DNA of 64,000 nt from contig NZ_CP102409.1 in assembly GCF_024628725.1 (NCBI RefSeq), positions 2,699,001 to 2,763,000 of the forward strand. Direction: 5' to 3'. Position numbers and translations under genes: made by a program. Of this stretch, positions 45,979 through 55,719 are shown piece after piece (position 1 is the first letter of the stretch; the number at the start of each line of letters is the position of its first letter). The notes beneath the pieces were generated by a model. The model saw only the letters and a program-made list of their open reading frames with translations. It ran no database searches and was not told the origin of the DNA. This DNA comes from Ruegeria sp. YS9 (GTDB lineage: Bacteria; Pseudomonadota; Alphaproteobacteria; Rhodobacterales; Rhodobacteraceae).

Positions 45979-47574
45979 TCAGGTGACATCAAACTCCAAC
46001 GGCTTGATCTGTGTGAACAGACCCGTTTCCGCCAGCTTGGCGCGTGCCTCAGCCGGAACCGGTTCGTCAACATAAAGCAACGCAATCGCTTCACCGCCGG
46101 CCTCGGATCGACCCAGAGTAAAGTTCGCGATGTTGACGTTGTTCTCACCCATGGTCCGCCCCAGAGCACCGATGATGCCCGGCACGTCTTCGTTGGTGGT
46201 GTAGAGCATATGGGCACCGACCTCGGCATCGATATTGATACCCTTGATCTGGATGAAGCGCGGTTTGCCGTCGCTGAACACGGTGCCACCGATGGAACGT
46301 TCGCGCTTGTCGGTCACAACGGTGACTTTGATATAGCCTTCGAAGGCACCCGATTTGTCCTGATTGGTGGTCGATATCTTGATCCCACGCTCTTTGGCGA
46401 CAACCGGGGCCGACACCATGTTCACCTCGGGGTTGAACTTTTTCATGATCCCGGCGACCACGGCGCAGTTCAACGCCGCCAGGTTCATTTCAGCGGCAAC
46501 ACCATCGTACAGGATATTGATCGCCTTGACCGGCTCATCGGTCATCTGGCCGATGAAGCTGCCGAGATGGCCGGCCAGCTTGATCCACGGCCCCATCACC
46601 TTGGCTTCTTCCGCCGTCACACTGGGCATGTTCAAAGCGTTCTCGACCGCACCTGTCAGCAGATAGTTCGAGATCTGCTCGGCCACTTGCAGCGCCACGT
46701 TCTCCTGCGCTTCAGTTGTTGCTGCACCAAGATGTGGCGTGCAGACCACGTTGGGCAGGTTGAACAAGGGGTTGTCCTTGGCGGGTTCTTCACTGAACAC
46801 GTCGAACGCGGCACCGGCAACGTGACCGGATTGCAACGCCTCTGCCAAAGCCTCCTCATCAACCAGACCACCACGAGCGCAGTTGATGATGCGCACGCCC
46901 TTCTTGGTTTTGGCGAGGTTCTCGCGGTTCAGAATATTGCGGGTCTGATCCGTCAGCGGTACGTGCAGGGTGATGAAGTCGGCGCGGGACAGCAACTCGT
47001 CCAGTTCAACCTTTTCGACGCCCATCTTGGCGGCTTTTTCTTCGCCCAGATAGGGATCATAGGCGATGACTTTCATCTTCAGGCCAAGCGCGCGCTCGCA
47101 CACGATGCCGCCGATGTTGCCCGCACCAATGACACCGAGCGTCTTGTTCGTCAGCTCGATCCCCATGAACTTGGACTTTTCCCACTTGCCCGCATGGGTC
47201 GAAGTCGAGGCCTCGGGGATCTGTCGCGCCACGGCAAACATCATCGCAATGGCGTGTTCGGCGGTGGTGATCATGTTGCCGAATGGCGTGTTCATCACGA
47301 TCACACCTTTTTTCGACGCCGCTTCCTTGTCGATGTTGTCAGTGCCGATTCCGGCCCGGCCGATCACCTTCAGCTTGTCGGCTTTTTCCAGAATGGTCGG
47401 CGTGACCTTGGTGGCCGAGCGGATGGCAAGACCGTCATACTGGCCGATCACCTCGGCCAATTTGTCCTTGTCCTTGCCCAGATCGGGCATGAAATCCACG
47501 TCGATGCCGCGATCACGGAAAATCTGAACGGCAGTTTCGCTGAGTTTGTCGGAAACGAGTACTTTGGGAGCCAT
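45979..47574 (-). CDS. serA: D-3-phosphoglycerate dehydrogenase
   Basis: A 531-residue enzyme, first step of serine synthesis. NAD-binding GAGNIGG is at 150-156, and the catalytic Arg/Glu/His set lies in NCARGGLVDE and PHLGAATTEAQ. After the catalytic core come an allosteric ASB-type domain and a C-terminal ACT domain (about 458-531), so serine feedback is plausible. The ATG at 47574 was chosen because the upstream 34 codons to 47676 lie in the serC 3' end. Confidence 0.96.
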   Translation of the reverse strand: MAPKVLVSDKLSETAVQIFRDRGIDVDFMPDLGKDKDKLAEVIGQYDGLAIRSATKVTPTILEKADKLKVIGRAGIGTDNIDKEAASKKGVIVMNTPFGNMITTAEHAIAMMFAVARQIPEASTSTHAGKWEKSKFMGIELTNKTLGVIGAGNIGGIVCERALGLKMKVIAYDPYLGEEKAAKMGVEKVELDELLSRADFITLHVPLTDQTRNILNRENLAKTKKGVRIINCARGGLVDEEALAEALQSGHVAGAAFDVFSEEPAKDNPLFNLPNVVCTPHLGAATTEAQENVALQVAEQISNYLLTGAVENALNMPSVTAEEAKVMGPWIKLAGHLGSFIGQMTDEPVKAINILYDGVAAEMNLAALNCAVVAGIMKKFNPEVNMVSAPVVAKERGIKISTTNQDKSGAFEGYIKVTVVTDKRERSIGGTVFSDGKPRFIQIKGINIDAEVGAHMLYTTNEDVPGIIGALGRTMGENNVNIANFTLGRSEAGGEAIALLYVDEPVPAEARAKLAETGLFTQIKPLEFDVT

Positions 47575-47638
47575 GTCTGTGGTCCTTGAATGCAATGAGA
47601 AGTCCGGGCCGATGCGGCCCGGTGAAGATGGGATGCGA

Positions 47639-48793
47639 TCAGGCGGCTTCTGTTTGCGCCGCGATTTCGGCCTCAAAAGCCCATGTCAGCCAAGGCAGCA
47701 TCGCTTCGATATCCGAGGTCTCGACCGTACCGCCGCACCAGATCCGCAAGCCCGCAGGCGCGTCACGATAGGCCCCGATATCCAGCGCGACATTTTCGGC
47801 TTCCAGCCGTTTGGCCACGGCCTTGGCAAAGCTTGCGCCGTCCTGAATACGGGCATCTGTGAATTTCAGACAGACGGATGTGTTCGACCGCGTCGAAGCG
47901 TCTTCGGCCAGGTTTTCGATCCAGTCGTTCTGGTCGCAGAACGCATGCACGGCACCGGCATTGGCGTTCGCACGGGCAACAAGGCCCTTCAGACCACCGA
48001 CCGAGCGGGCCCAATCCAGTGCAAACAGATAATCCTCAACCGCCAGCATTGACGGCGTGTTGATCGTCGCCCCCGTGAAGATACCTTCGATCAGCTTGCC
48101 ACCCTTGGTCAGGCGGAAAATCTTGGGCAGCGGCCATGCCGGCGTGTAGCTCTCCAGGTGCTCAACAGCACGGGGCGACAGGATCAGCATCCCATGCGCA
48201 GCCTCACCCCCCAGAACTTTCTGCCAGCTGAAAGTGGTCACATCCAGCTTGTCCCAGGGCAGGTCCATCGCAAAGGCAGCCGAGGTCGCATCACAAATCG
48301 TCAGACCCTGACGATCATCGGCGATCCAGTCGCCGTTCGGCACGCGCACGCCCGAGGTGGTGCCATTCCAAGTGAAGACGACGTCATTGGCGAAATCGAC
48401 CGATGTCAGATCCACGATCTGTCCGTAGTCGGCGGTCTTCACCTCGGCGTCGATCTTCAGCTGCTTGACTACGTCGGTCACCCAACCGGACCCAAAGCTC
48501 TCCCACGCCAGCATCTCGACCTTGCGTTCGCCCAGCAACGACCACAGCGCCATTTCGACCGCGCCCGTGTCAGACGCAGGAACAATGCCGATCCTGTAAT
48601 CAGCTGGAATACCCAAGATCTCGCGCGTGCCCTCGATCGCCGCTTTCAGCTTGTCCTTGCCAACAGCGGCACGGTGCGAACGCCCCAGGGCGGCATCGGC
48701 CAGTTTGGTCAGATCAAATGTGGGGGGTTTGGCGCAGGGGCCCGAAGAAAAACGCGGATTTGCCGGCCGCGTCGCCGGTTGTTCGATCGTCAT
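47639..48793 (-). CDS. serC: Phosphoserine aminotransferase
   Basis: A 384-residue PLP enzyme making phosphoserine from phosphohydroxypyruvate. The Schiff-base lysine is in [17 protein letters not shown], and [14 protein letters not shown] opens the protein; this fits the alphaproteobacterial SerC subgroup. It forms an operon with serA downstream (64-base gap). Its leader carries candidate structured elements. Confidence 0.95.
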   Translation of the reverse strand: MTIEQPATRPANPRFSSGPCAKPPTFDLTKLADAALGRSHRAAVGKDKLKAAIEGTREILGIPADYRIGIVPASDTGAVEMALWSLLGERKVEMLAWESFGSGWVTDVVKQLKIDAEVKTADYGQIVDLTSVDFANDVVFTWNGTTSGVRVPNGDWIADDRQGLTICDATSAAFAMDLPWDKLDVTTFSWQKVLGGEAAHGMLILSPRAVEHLESYTPAWPLPKIFRLTKGGKLIEGIFTGATINTPSMLAVEDYLFALDWARSVGGLKGLVARANANAGAVHAFCDQNDWIENLAEDASTRSNTSVCLKFTDARIQDGASFAKAVAKRLEAENVALDIGAYRDAPAGLRIWCGGTVETSDIEAMLPWLTWAFEAEIAAQTEAA

Positions 48794-48796
48794 GTG

Positions 48797-48890
48797 TATT
48801 ACCCTTCCAGATACACGCCCCTCGTTGGGGAGGGGTGTCCCACGCACAGGGCTATGGGTCCTTCGCGCCCGCAGCAAGCGGAAAAGACGC
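48797..48890 (-). promoter_or_regulatory. serC mRNA leader with two hairpins, candidate serC motif
   Basis: On the minus strand a CCGC/GCGG stem (48868-48881) is followed by a 9-bp stem with one mismatch (48815-48838; ACACCCCTC/GAGGGGCGT), then GGAAGGG as ribosome binding site. A serC RNA motif is known upstream of alphaproteobacterial serC genes. I could not match its consensus from memory, so this is a candidate only. Confidence 0.35.
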
Positions 48891-48952
48891 TTCGTTGAGT
48901 GAAAACGACATCCAAAAAGGGCTCAAATCAGAACAGGAGTTTCCGATTGGCG

Positions 48953-48984
48953 AAAAACCCCGCCGAAATTCGGCGGGGTTTTTT
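48953..48984. terminator. Bidirectional terminator after gcvP
   Basis: Perfect 14-bp arms AAAACCCCGCCGAA/TTCGGCGGGGTTTT with flanking runs AAAAA..TTTTTT. It separates gcvP from the ser operon. Confidence 0.9.
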
Positions 48985-48988
48985 GATG

Positions 48989-51844
48989 TTATTCCGCGGC
49001 GTCTTGGTATGCGTCCATTGGGGGGCATGTGCAGACGAGGTTTCGGTCGCCGTATGCGTTGTCGACGCGGTTGACGGGGGACCAGTATTTGTCGACGCCC
49101 ATGGAGCCCGGCGGGAAGCAGGCCTGTTCGCGGGTGTAGGGGCGGTCCCAGTCGCCGACCAGATCGCGCACCGTGTGTGGGGCGTTTTTCAGCGGATTGT
49201 TGTCCGCATCGATCTTTCCGTCGATGATGTCCTGCGCTTCCGCCCGGATCGACAGCATGGCGTCGCAGAAACGGTCCAGTTCGGCCATGGGTTCCGATTC
49301 CGTGGGCTCCACCATCAGGGTGCCGGCCACCGGCCAGCTCATCGTCGGCGCGTGGAAGCCTGAATCGACCAGGCGCTTGGCGATGTCATCCACGGTGACA
49401 TGCGCCTCGGCGTCCAGCGGACGGGTGTCGAGGATGCATTCATGCGCCACCCGCCCCGTTTCCGAGGTGTAAAGGATCGGATAGGCATCCTTGAGCCGCG
49501 CCGCGATGTAGTTGGCGTTCAGGATCGCCACTTTTGTGGCCTGCGTCAGCCCCGCGCCACCCATCAGCAGCACATAGGCCCAGGACACGGGCAGGATCGA
49601 GGGCGAGCCGAAGGGCGCCGCCGAGACCGGGCCCACGGCGGTGCCGTATTCCGGGTGGCCGGGCAGGTGCTCGGTCAGATGCGCCTTGACGCCGATCGGG
49701 CCCATGCCGGGGCCGCCGCCGCCATGCGGGATGCAGAAGGTCTTGTGCAGGTTCAGGTGGCTGACATCTCCGCCGATGTCACCGGGGCGCGACAGGCCGA
49801 CCATGGCGTTCATGTTGGCGCCGTCGATATAGACCTGACCGCCGTGGTCATGGGTGATCTGGCAGACCTCCTGCACGGTGGTCTCGAACACGCCATGGGT
49901 GGACGGGTAGGTGATCATGCAGGCGGCCAGATGATCGGAGTGCTTTTCCGCCTTGGCGCGGAAGTCGGCGACATCGATATTGCCGTTCTCATCCGCCTGC
50001 ACCGGCACGACCTGCCAGCCCACCATCTGGGCCGAGGCCGGGTTGGTCCCGTGCGCCGAGGTCGGGATCAGGCAGACATTGCGCTGACCCTGCCCACGGG
50101 CGAAGTGATAGTTGCGGATGGTCAAGAGGCCCGCATATTCCCCCTGCGCGCCCGAGTTGGGCTGCTGGGAGATCGCGTCATAACCGGTGATCTGGCACAG
50201 CTTGTCGTTCAGATCGGCGATCATCTCGTGATAGCCCTGCGCCTGATCTTCCGGGCAGAACGGGTGCAGGTTGCTGAACTCGGGCCAGGTGACTGGGATC
50301 ATCTCGATCGTGGCGTTCAGCTTCATGGTGCAGGACCCCAGCGGGATCATCGCCCGGTCCAGCGCCAGGTCGCGGTCGGCCAGACGGCGCATATAGCGGG
50401 TGATCTCGGCCTCGGCCCGGTTCTTGTGGAAGATCGGGTGGGTCAGATATTCGCTTTCACGCAGCGCATAATCGGGCAGGCGGTACTGCTTGTTCGAGCT
50501 GTCATCCTTGCGGTCGATGCCGAAGGCGCCCCAGACCGCCTCGATGGTCTCGGGGCGGGTCTGCTCGTCCAGGCTGATGCCCACTTTCGTGTCACCGACC
50601 TTGCGCAGGTTGACGCCACGCGCCACGGCGGCCTCCATCACCGTCTTCTGCAGATGGCCGACCTCGACCGTGATGGTGTCGAAGAACACCTCGGGTTCGA
50701 CCGAGAAGCCCGCCTCTTCCAGGCCGGCGGCCAGGCGCGAGGTCTTGCGGTGCACCGATTGCGCGATGGCCTTGATGCCGTCGGGGCCGTGATAGACCGC
50801 ATACATCGAGGCAATCACCGCCAGCAGCGCCTGCGCGGTGCAGACGTTCGAGTTCGCCTTCTCGCGGCGGATATGCTGCTCGCGGGTCTGCAACGACAGG
50901 CGGTAGGCCTTGTTGCCGCGGCTGTCGATGGACACACCGATGATCCGGCCCGGCATCGAGCGTTTCAGCTTGTCGGTGGTCGCCATATAGGCAGCATGGG
51001 GCCCGCCATAGCCCATCGGCACGCCAAAGCGCTGGGTCGAGCCGATGGCGATATCCGCGCCCATCTCGCCCGGGGATTTCAGCAGCGCCAGCGACAGGAT
51101 GTCGGCGGCGACGATGGCGATGGCTTTGTGTTCGTGCAGCGCCGCGATTTCGGCGGTGAAGTCGCGCACATGGCCATAGGTGCCCGGATACTGGAAGATC
51201 GCGCCGAATACCGCGCCCGCGTCCAGCTGATCCGGGTCGGCGACCTGCACGTCGATGCCCAGAGGCTCGGCGCGCGTCTTGATCACCGCGATGGTCTGCG
51301 GGTGGCAATTCTTGTCCACGAAGAAGGCCGCGTTGTTGGCCTTGGACCGGCCGCCGCGCTTGGCCATCGCCATCGCCTCGGCCGCCGCGGTCGCCTCGTC
51401 CAGCAGGGACGCGTTGGCCACGTCCAGCCCGGTCAGGTCGCTGACCATGGTCTGGAAGTTCAAGAGCGCCTCGAGCCGGCCCTGGCTGATCTCGGGCTGA
51501 TAGGGCGTGTAGGCGGTGTACCAGGCCGGGTTTTCCAGGATGTTGCGCAGAATCGGCGCCGGCGTGGTGGTGCCGTAATAGCCCTGACCGATCAGCGAGG
51601 TCAGAACCTTGTTCTTGCCCGCCACCTGTTTCATATGGAACAGCGCATCGCGTTCCGTCATCGCCGGCCCCCAGTCCAGCGGCTGTTTCTGCCGGATCGC
51701 CGGGGGGACGGTGGCGTCGATCAGCTCGTCCAGCGTCTTGAAGCCGATCACCTTGAGCATGTCGCGCATCTCGGTGGGCGACGGGCCAATGTGGCGGCGG
51801 TTGGCGAAGTCATAGGCTTCGTAGTCGGTCAGTTTGAAGGCCAT
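48989..51844 (-). CDS. gcvP: Glycine dehydrogenase (decarboxylating), P protein
   Basis: A 951-residue PLP enzyme, the P protein of the glycine cleavage system, single-chain type. The PLP lysine is Lys701 in [18 protein letters not shown], with [10 protein letters not shown] and the N-terminal half ([11 protein letters not shown]) typical. It decarboxylates glycine and passes the aminomethyl group to GcvH. The ATG at 51844 has AGGAGCG upstream; further upstream ATGs lie in the intercistronic hairpin region. Last gene of gcvT-H-P. Confidence 0.97.
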   Translation of the reverse strand: MAFKLTDYEAYDFANRRHIGPSPTEMRDMLKVIGFKTLDELIDATVPPAIRQKQPLDWGPAMTERDALFHMKQVAGKNKVLTSLIGQGYYGTTTPAPILRNILENPAWYTAYTPYQPEISQGRLEALLNFQTMVSDLTGLDVANASLLDEATAAAEAMAMAKRGGRSKANNAAFFVDKNCHPQTIAVIKTRAEPLGIDVQVADPDQLDAGAVFGAIFQYPGTYGHVRDFTAEIAALHEHKAIAIVAADILSLALLKSPGEMGADIAIGSTQRFGVPMGYGGPHAAYMATTDKLKRSMPGRIIGVSIDSRGNKAYRLSLQTREQHIRREKANSNVCTAQALLAVIASMYAVYHGPDGIKAIAQSVHRKTSRLAAGLEEAGFSVEPEVFFDTITVEVGHLQKTVMEAAVARGVNLRKVGDTKVGISLDEQTRPETIEAVWGAFGIDRKDDSSNKQYRLPDYALRESEYLTHPIFHKNRAEAEITRYMRRLADRDLALDRAMIPLGSCTMKLNATIEMIPVTWPEFSNLHPFCPEDQAQGYHEMIADLNDKLCQITGYDAISQQPNSGAQGEYAGLLTIRNYHFARGQGQRNVCLIPTSAHGTNPASAQMVGWQVVPVQADENGNIDVADFRAKAEKHSDHLAACMITYPSTHGVFETTVQEVCQITHDHGGQVYIDGANMNAMVGLSRPGDIGGDVSHLNLHKTFCIPHGGGGPGMGPIGVKAHLTEHLPGHPEYGTAVGPVSAAPFGSPSILPVSWAYVLLMGGAGLTQATKVAILNANYIAARLKDAYPILYTSETGRVAHECILDTRPLDAEAHVTVDDIAKRLVDSGFHAPTMSWPVAGTLMVEPTESEPMAELDRFCDAMLSIRAEAQDIIDGKIDADNNPLKNAPHTVRDLVGDWDRPYTREQACFPPGSMGVDKYWSPVNRVDNAYGDRNLVCTCPPMDAYQDAAE

Positions 51845-51886
51845 TGCAGCGCTCCTCACGGATAGGTCAGGGCCGGCGGAGACTAC

Positions 51887-51923
51887 GGGAGCCTCCGGCG
51901 GGAGTATTTGGAAAAAGATGAAG
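51887..51923. repeat. Possible Rhodobacteraceae dispersed intergenic repeat
   Basis: A sequence of the form GCCTCCGGCGGGAGTATTT followed by GGAAAAAGATGAAG. I recall very similar strings in many intergenic regions of Rhodobacteraceae genomes. Only one copy is in this window, so this rests on recollection. Confidence 0.35.
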
Positions 51924-51929
51924 CGGTGG

Positions 51930-51947
51930 AGCCCCAAAGGCGGGGCT
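51930..51947 (-). other. Stem-loop between gcvH and gcvP
   Basis: Six-bp arms AGCCCC/GGGGCT with a 6-base loop, 12 bases after the gcvH stop codon. No immediate T-run follows, so a processing or attenuation site is likelier than a terminator. Confidence 0.4.
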
Positions 51948-51958
51948 TCGGGTTTGGG

Positions 51959-52324
51959 TTAGCCGATGAAGGCTTTGTATCCGGCCTCGTCCATCAGGTC
52001 CTCAAGCTGCGATGCGTCCGCAATCTTGACCTTGTAGATCCAAGCTTCGCCTTCGGGGTCTTCGTTCAGCGCGCCGGGGTTGTCGGCCAGCGCCTCGTTC
52101 ACTTCGACGATCTCGCCATCGACCGGAGCATAAAGCTCGGACGCGGCCTTGACGGATTCGATCACGCCGATCTCGCCGTCTTTCTCGAACTCGTCGCCCA
52201 CTTCCTGCTGCTCGACGAAGACCACTTCACCCAGCTGTTCAGCCGCGTGCTTGGTGATGCCCAGCGTGGCGGTATCGCCCTCGACGGTCAGCCATTCATG
52301 CTCTTCGGAATAATAGGTTGCCAT
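51959..52324 (-). CDS. gcvH: Glycine cleavage system H protein
   Basis: A 121-residue lipoyl carrier protein; the lipoyl-lysine is Lys59 in IGVIESVKAASELYAP. It shuttles the aminomethyl group between P and T proteins. The ATG at 52324 starts at MATYYSEEHEW, which aligns with the family N-terminus. Middle gene of the operon, 17 bases after gcvT. Confidence 0.97.
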   Translation of the reverse strand: MATYYSEEHEWLTVEGDTATLGITKHAAEQLGEVVFVEQQEVGDEFEKDGEIGVIESVKAASELYAPVDGEIVEVNEALADNPGALNEDPEGEAWIYKVKIADASQLEDLMDEAGYKAFIG

Positions 52325-52341
52325 GTCTCTCTCTCCTGACT

Positions 52342-53436
52342 TCAACGCTTGTAATTCTGTTTGACGAAGGGCAGCGCCACGATCTGCGCCGGTTGTGCCT
52401 TGCCCCGGATGATCAGGTTCACCTTCTCGCCCGGCGCGCCATGGCCCGCGGACACATAGCCCATCGCGATCGGGCCTCCGACCGTGGGGCCAAAGCTGCC
52501 CGAGGTGATCTGGCCGATCCTGTTGCCCTCAAGGCATTGCACTTCCACGCCCTGACGCGCCGGCGCGCGGCCGTCGGGCTTGATGCCCACCAGCTTGCGC
52601 GATGCGCCTTCGGCCAGTTCGCGCTGGATACGCTCCGCACCCGGGAAACCACCTTCCTCCTTGCGGCGCTTCTGGATCGCCCAGGCCAACGAGGCCTCAA
52701 TCGGCGAGGTGCTCTGGTCGATGTCATTGCCATACAGGCACAGCCCCGCCTCGAGCCGCAGGCTGTCGCGTGCGCCCAGACCCGCCGCTTCGCAATCCTC
52801 ATGCGCCAGGAAAGCCCGTGTGATCTCGATCGCCTTTTCCTCGGGGATCGAGATCTCGTACCCGTCCTCGCCGGTATAGCCCAGCCGCGAGATGCGGCAT
52901 TCGACGCCGTTGATATCGGCCAGGGTGGTTTCCATGAACTTCAACTCGCGGGCCGCGGGGCAGAGTGCGCCCACCACATCCTCGGCCTTGGGACCCTGCA
53001 CAGCAACCAGCGCGCGGTCGAAGATCTCGGTCACGTCGACGCCTTCAAGGTGCTCACGCATATGCGGAATGTCCTGATGGCGCAGCGCCGCGTTCACCAC
53101 CACGAAGTAGTGATCCCCCGCATTCGACACGATCAGATCGTCCATGATCCCGCCTTCGGCATTGGTAAAGAACCCGTAGCGCGCCTTGCCCTCCTTCAGC
53201 GTCGCATATGCCTGCGGGCACAAAGCTTCCAGCTTCTCACCCACATTCTCGCCGCGCAGGATCACCTGACCCATGTGAGACACATCAAACAACGCCGCCT
53301 TCTCCCGGCACTGCTTATGCTCTCCCATGATCCCCAAAGGATACTGAACAGGCATCTCCCACCCAGCAAAATCAACCATCTTGCCGCCAAGCTCGACGTG
53401 AAGGTCATACAAGGGCGTGCGCTTCGGTGTGGTCAT
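52342..53436 (-). CDS. gcvT: Aminomethyltransferase, glycine cleavage T protein
   Basis: A 364-residue folate-dependent aminomethyltransferase transferring the C1 unit to tetrahydrofolate. Family motifs are LYDLHVELGGKMVDFAGWEMPVQYP near the start, FDVSHMGQV and YTGEDGYEISIP. First gene of gcvT-gcvH-gcvP. The 290-base region upstream contains palindromes but no recognisable glycine riboswitch. Confidence 0.95.
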   Translation of the reverse strand: MTTPKRTPLYDLHVELGGKMVDFAGWEMPVQYPLGIMGEHKQCREKAALFDVSHMGQVILRGENVGEKLEALCPQAYATLKEGKARYGFFTNAEGGIMDDLIVSNAGDHYFVVVNAALRHQDIPHMREHLEGVDVTEIFDRALVAVQGPKAEDVVGALCPAARELKFMETTLADINGVECRISRLGYTGEDGYEISIPEEKAIEITRAFLAHEDCEAAGLGARDSLRLEAGLCLYGNDIDQSTSPIEASLAWAIQKRRKEEGGFPGAERIQRELAEGASRKLVGIKPDGRAPARQGVEVQCLEGNRIGQITSGSFGPTVGGPIAMGYVSAGHGAPGEKVNLIIRGKAQPAQIVALPFVKQNYKR

Positions 53437-53726
53437 GATCCGGTCCAACTTCCGATTATCCAAAGGTCAAAATGCATAACCGTCAGTCTGCCCCAAGCCG
53501 CATAGAATGCAATGATTCCACCCGGTTTTTAGTGAAACACCGATCCGAAGAAGGGGCGGTATACAGACGCATGCATCATGAATGTTCCTATAGGAAACTT
53601 TTTTCCGTTAGGCAACAACCCTCGTTTCCATCACGTAAAATTCCCGGCGTCCTGCCGGATGCCGGAGGGAAGGATTTCACCGTCCATGCCACACCTTCCT
53701 CGCAATTTTTTGTTGCAAAGTGGCGT
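53437..53726 (-). promoter_or_regulatory. Leader/promoter region of the gcv operon
   Basis: No gene is supported here. Visible elements are a 12-bp perfect palindrome TTCCTATAGGAA (53585-53596) next to GGAAACTTTTTTCC (53593-53606), and a CCGGC/GCCGG hairpin (53644-53658). I searched for the glycine-riboswitch consensus on the minus strand and did not find it. Confidence 0.45.
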
Positions 53727-54914
53727 TTAGACAGAGAGGGACCGTACGGCACGCACCAGAACTTCGAGCCCCGCAATCAAATCGGCCTCTGCCGTATCTT
53801 CTGCAAAATCATGGCTGATTCCGTCGATCGAGGGCGTGAACAGCATCGCGACCGGCATCAGGCGCGACACGTTGGTGGCATCGTGCAAGGCCCCCGAAGG
53901 CATTCTGCGCCACCGACCCGGTGCAACCTGTTCCGCACCGCGTTCAAGAGCGCGGCGCAAGGTTTGATCCATGGCGACGGGATCCAGCCCCAGCATGGGA
54001 CCGTAATCCAGGCTCATCCCCATTTGCTCAGCGGTTTCTTGTGCCGTCGCCCGAATGATTTCCTCCATCCGGGCCAAACGGTCTGCATCAGCATCGCGCC
54101 ATTGCATCGAGAACCGAACCCGTCCCGGTACGATGGACGATGCGTTTGGATGCAGGTCGACCCGCCCGATGGTCCAGACCGTCTGCGGGGTGACAACATT
54201 GCGAAACCGCTCATTGAGCCGGGTGTTGAACAGGGACAGGGCCTGAAATGCGTCGCGGCGCATGTGCATGGGGGTGGTGCCGGCGTGGTTCTGCTGACCT
54301 TCGAAGGTGATCGGCATATCGCGGATGCCAACGATATCGGTGACGACTCCGATCTGGTCTCTGGACGCGTCCAGAGAGGGGCCCTGTTCGATATGCATCT
54401 CTATGAAGCCGTTGAAACGGGACGGGTCCACGAAGCCCCGGGACAAGTCTGCCATGGAGGATCGGGCCTGGCCAAAGCTGACACCGGCCCCATCCATCAA
54501 CACATCGGCTTTTTCCAGAGACACCCCGCCCGACCAGACAGCAGAACCGGTTGTCACACCAAACCGCCCCTCTTCGTCCTGAAAGCTGACGACCGAAACG
54601 GGCCGTTCGCTGGAACGTGCGATTTCCAGCGCGGCAATGACGCCAAGGGCGCCGTCCAGCCAACCGCCTTCGGGCTGACTGTCGGAATGTGATCCCATCA
54701 GCAGCGAAGGACCGGACGCTAATCCGAACAGGTTTCCCACCGGGTCAAACTGCGGGGTCAGGCCTGCTTCGCGCATACGTCCGGCAAGCCACTGGCGCGC
54801 GGCGATATCCGCGTCGGAATAGGCGGGGCGGACAACCCCCTTGCCCACACCCGAGGCACCGAATTCACGCAATTTATGCAGGTCGGTCAGAAAACGCGTG
54901 TGATCGACGGTCAT
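53727..54914 (-). CDS. M20-family Zn-dependent amidohydrolase (carbamoylase/allantoate type)
   Basis: A 395-residue hydantoinase/carbamoylase-family enzyme that hydrolyses N-carbamoyl amino acids or allantoate. Metal motifs are [26 protein letters not shown] and [10 protein letters not shown]; the dimer domain follows. Which substrate applies is uncertain, as there are no hydantoinase or allantoinase genes nearby. It lies upstream of gcvT on the same strand, separated by 290 bases. Confidence 0.85.
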   Translation of the reverse strand: MTVDHTRFLTDLHKLREFGASGVGKGVVRPAYSDADIAARQWLAGRMREAGLTPQFDPVGNLFGLASGPSLLMGSHSDSQPEGGWLDGALGVIAALEIARSSERPVSVVSFQDEEGRFGVTTGSAVWSGGVSLEKADVLMDGAGVSFGQARSSMADLSRGFVDPSRFNGFIEMHIEQGPSLDASRDQIGVVTDIVGIRDMPITFEGQQNHAGTTPMHMRRDAFQALSLFNTRLNERFRNVVTPQTVWTIGRVDLHPNASSIVPGRVRFSMQWRDADADRLARMEEIIRATAQETAEQMGMSLDYGPMLGLDPVAMDQTLRRALERGAEQVAPGRWRRMPSGALHDATNVSRLMPVAMLFTPSIDGISHDFAEDTAEADLIAGLEVLVRAVRSLSV

Positions 54915-55050
54915 AAACCCCTCCGAAGGCTTGTACGGGGCGAACCATAGCCAGAAACAGAAAAGGGGCGAGGTTTTTTTCGACAGGCGTGAAACCCCTC
55001 TGGCACAGGAGGGGAACCTGCCCTAAGACTTCGGCGCAAGAGGGACCGAC

Positions 55051-55701
55051 ATGTCACATATCACATTGGTGCGTCACGGGCAGGCGAACACAACGGCGCG
55101 AGACGAGGCAAGTTACGACAGGCTCAGCGACTTGGGGCATCAGCAGGCGCGCTGGCTGGGGGCGCATCTGCGTAGTACCCGCACCCACTATACCCGGGTC
55201 TATTGCGGGACCCTGACCCGCCACGCCGAGACGGCGGCCAGTATGGACTTGCCCAATCCAATTCGTGACGTGCGACTGAACGAGATCGAGTATTTCACGC
55301 TGGCGCAACTGTTCGAGGACCAACACGGTGTTGCGATCCCCACGGACCGCGAAGGTTTCGTCGAACATCTGCCCAAAACCTTTGCGGCCTGGGCCAACGG
55401 CGAAATCGAGAACCCGCCGGAAACCTTCGAAGAATTCGAGACGCGCGTGCGTGACGCGCTGCACGAGATCGGAACCGAGGGCGGACCGGCCATTGTCGTG
55501 ACCTCGGGCGGGTTGATTTCGATGGTGGTGCGTCAGGCGATGGGGTTGGATATACCGTCAATGGCACGGGTGGCCCTTGCGATCATGAACACGTCGATGC
55601 ATCGTCTGCATCCGATTGGTGCTCAGCTGAGCCCGGTTCTTTTCAACGCCGTTCCGCATCTGGAAGCCCCTGATCGGCAGTTCGCGCAGACCCACCTGTA
55701 A
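55051..55701 (+). CDS. Histidine phosphatase (phosphoglycerate-mutase) family protein
   Basis: A 216-residue phosphatase with the catalytic RHG at 8-10 (His9, ITLVRHGQAN) and the second histidine replaced by SG in VTSGGLISMVV, which is unusual: most members have a His there. That casts doubt on full catalytic competence. It is followed 18 bases later by a GST gene. Confidence 0.82.
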   Translation: MSHITLVRHGQANTTARDEASYDRLSDLGHQQARWLGAHLRSTRTHYTRVYCGTLTRHAETAASMDLPNPIRDVRLNEIEYFTLAQLFEDQHGVAIPTDREGFVEHLPKTFAAWANGEIENPPETFEEFETRVRDALHEIGTEGGPAIVVTSGGLISMVVRQAMGLDIPSMARVALAIMNTSMHRLHPIGAQLSPVLFNAVPHLEAPDRQFAQTHL

Positions 55702-55719
55702 CCAGACCGGAGACGCCTG

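Noticed and set aside
49400..51865. Very long open frame opposite gcvP (821 codons), and similar ones opposite rnr (23765-26239) and the saccharopine genes (56304-58334)
   Set aside because: High-GC antisense shadows: the opposite strand encodes well-known conserved proteins with intact motifs, and the shadow products are Arg/His/Gln-rich without domains.
53437..53726. Glycine riboswitch upstream of gcvT
   Set aside because: I looked for the conserved aptamer segments on the minus strand and did not find them; only a weak FMN-like GGACGGTGAAATCC word is present, too little to call.
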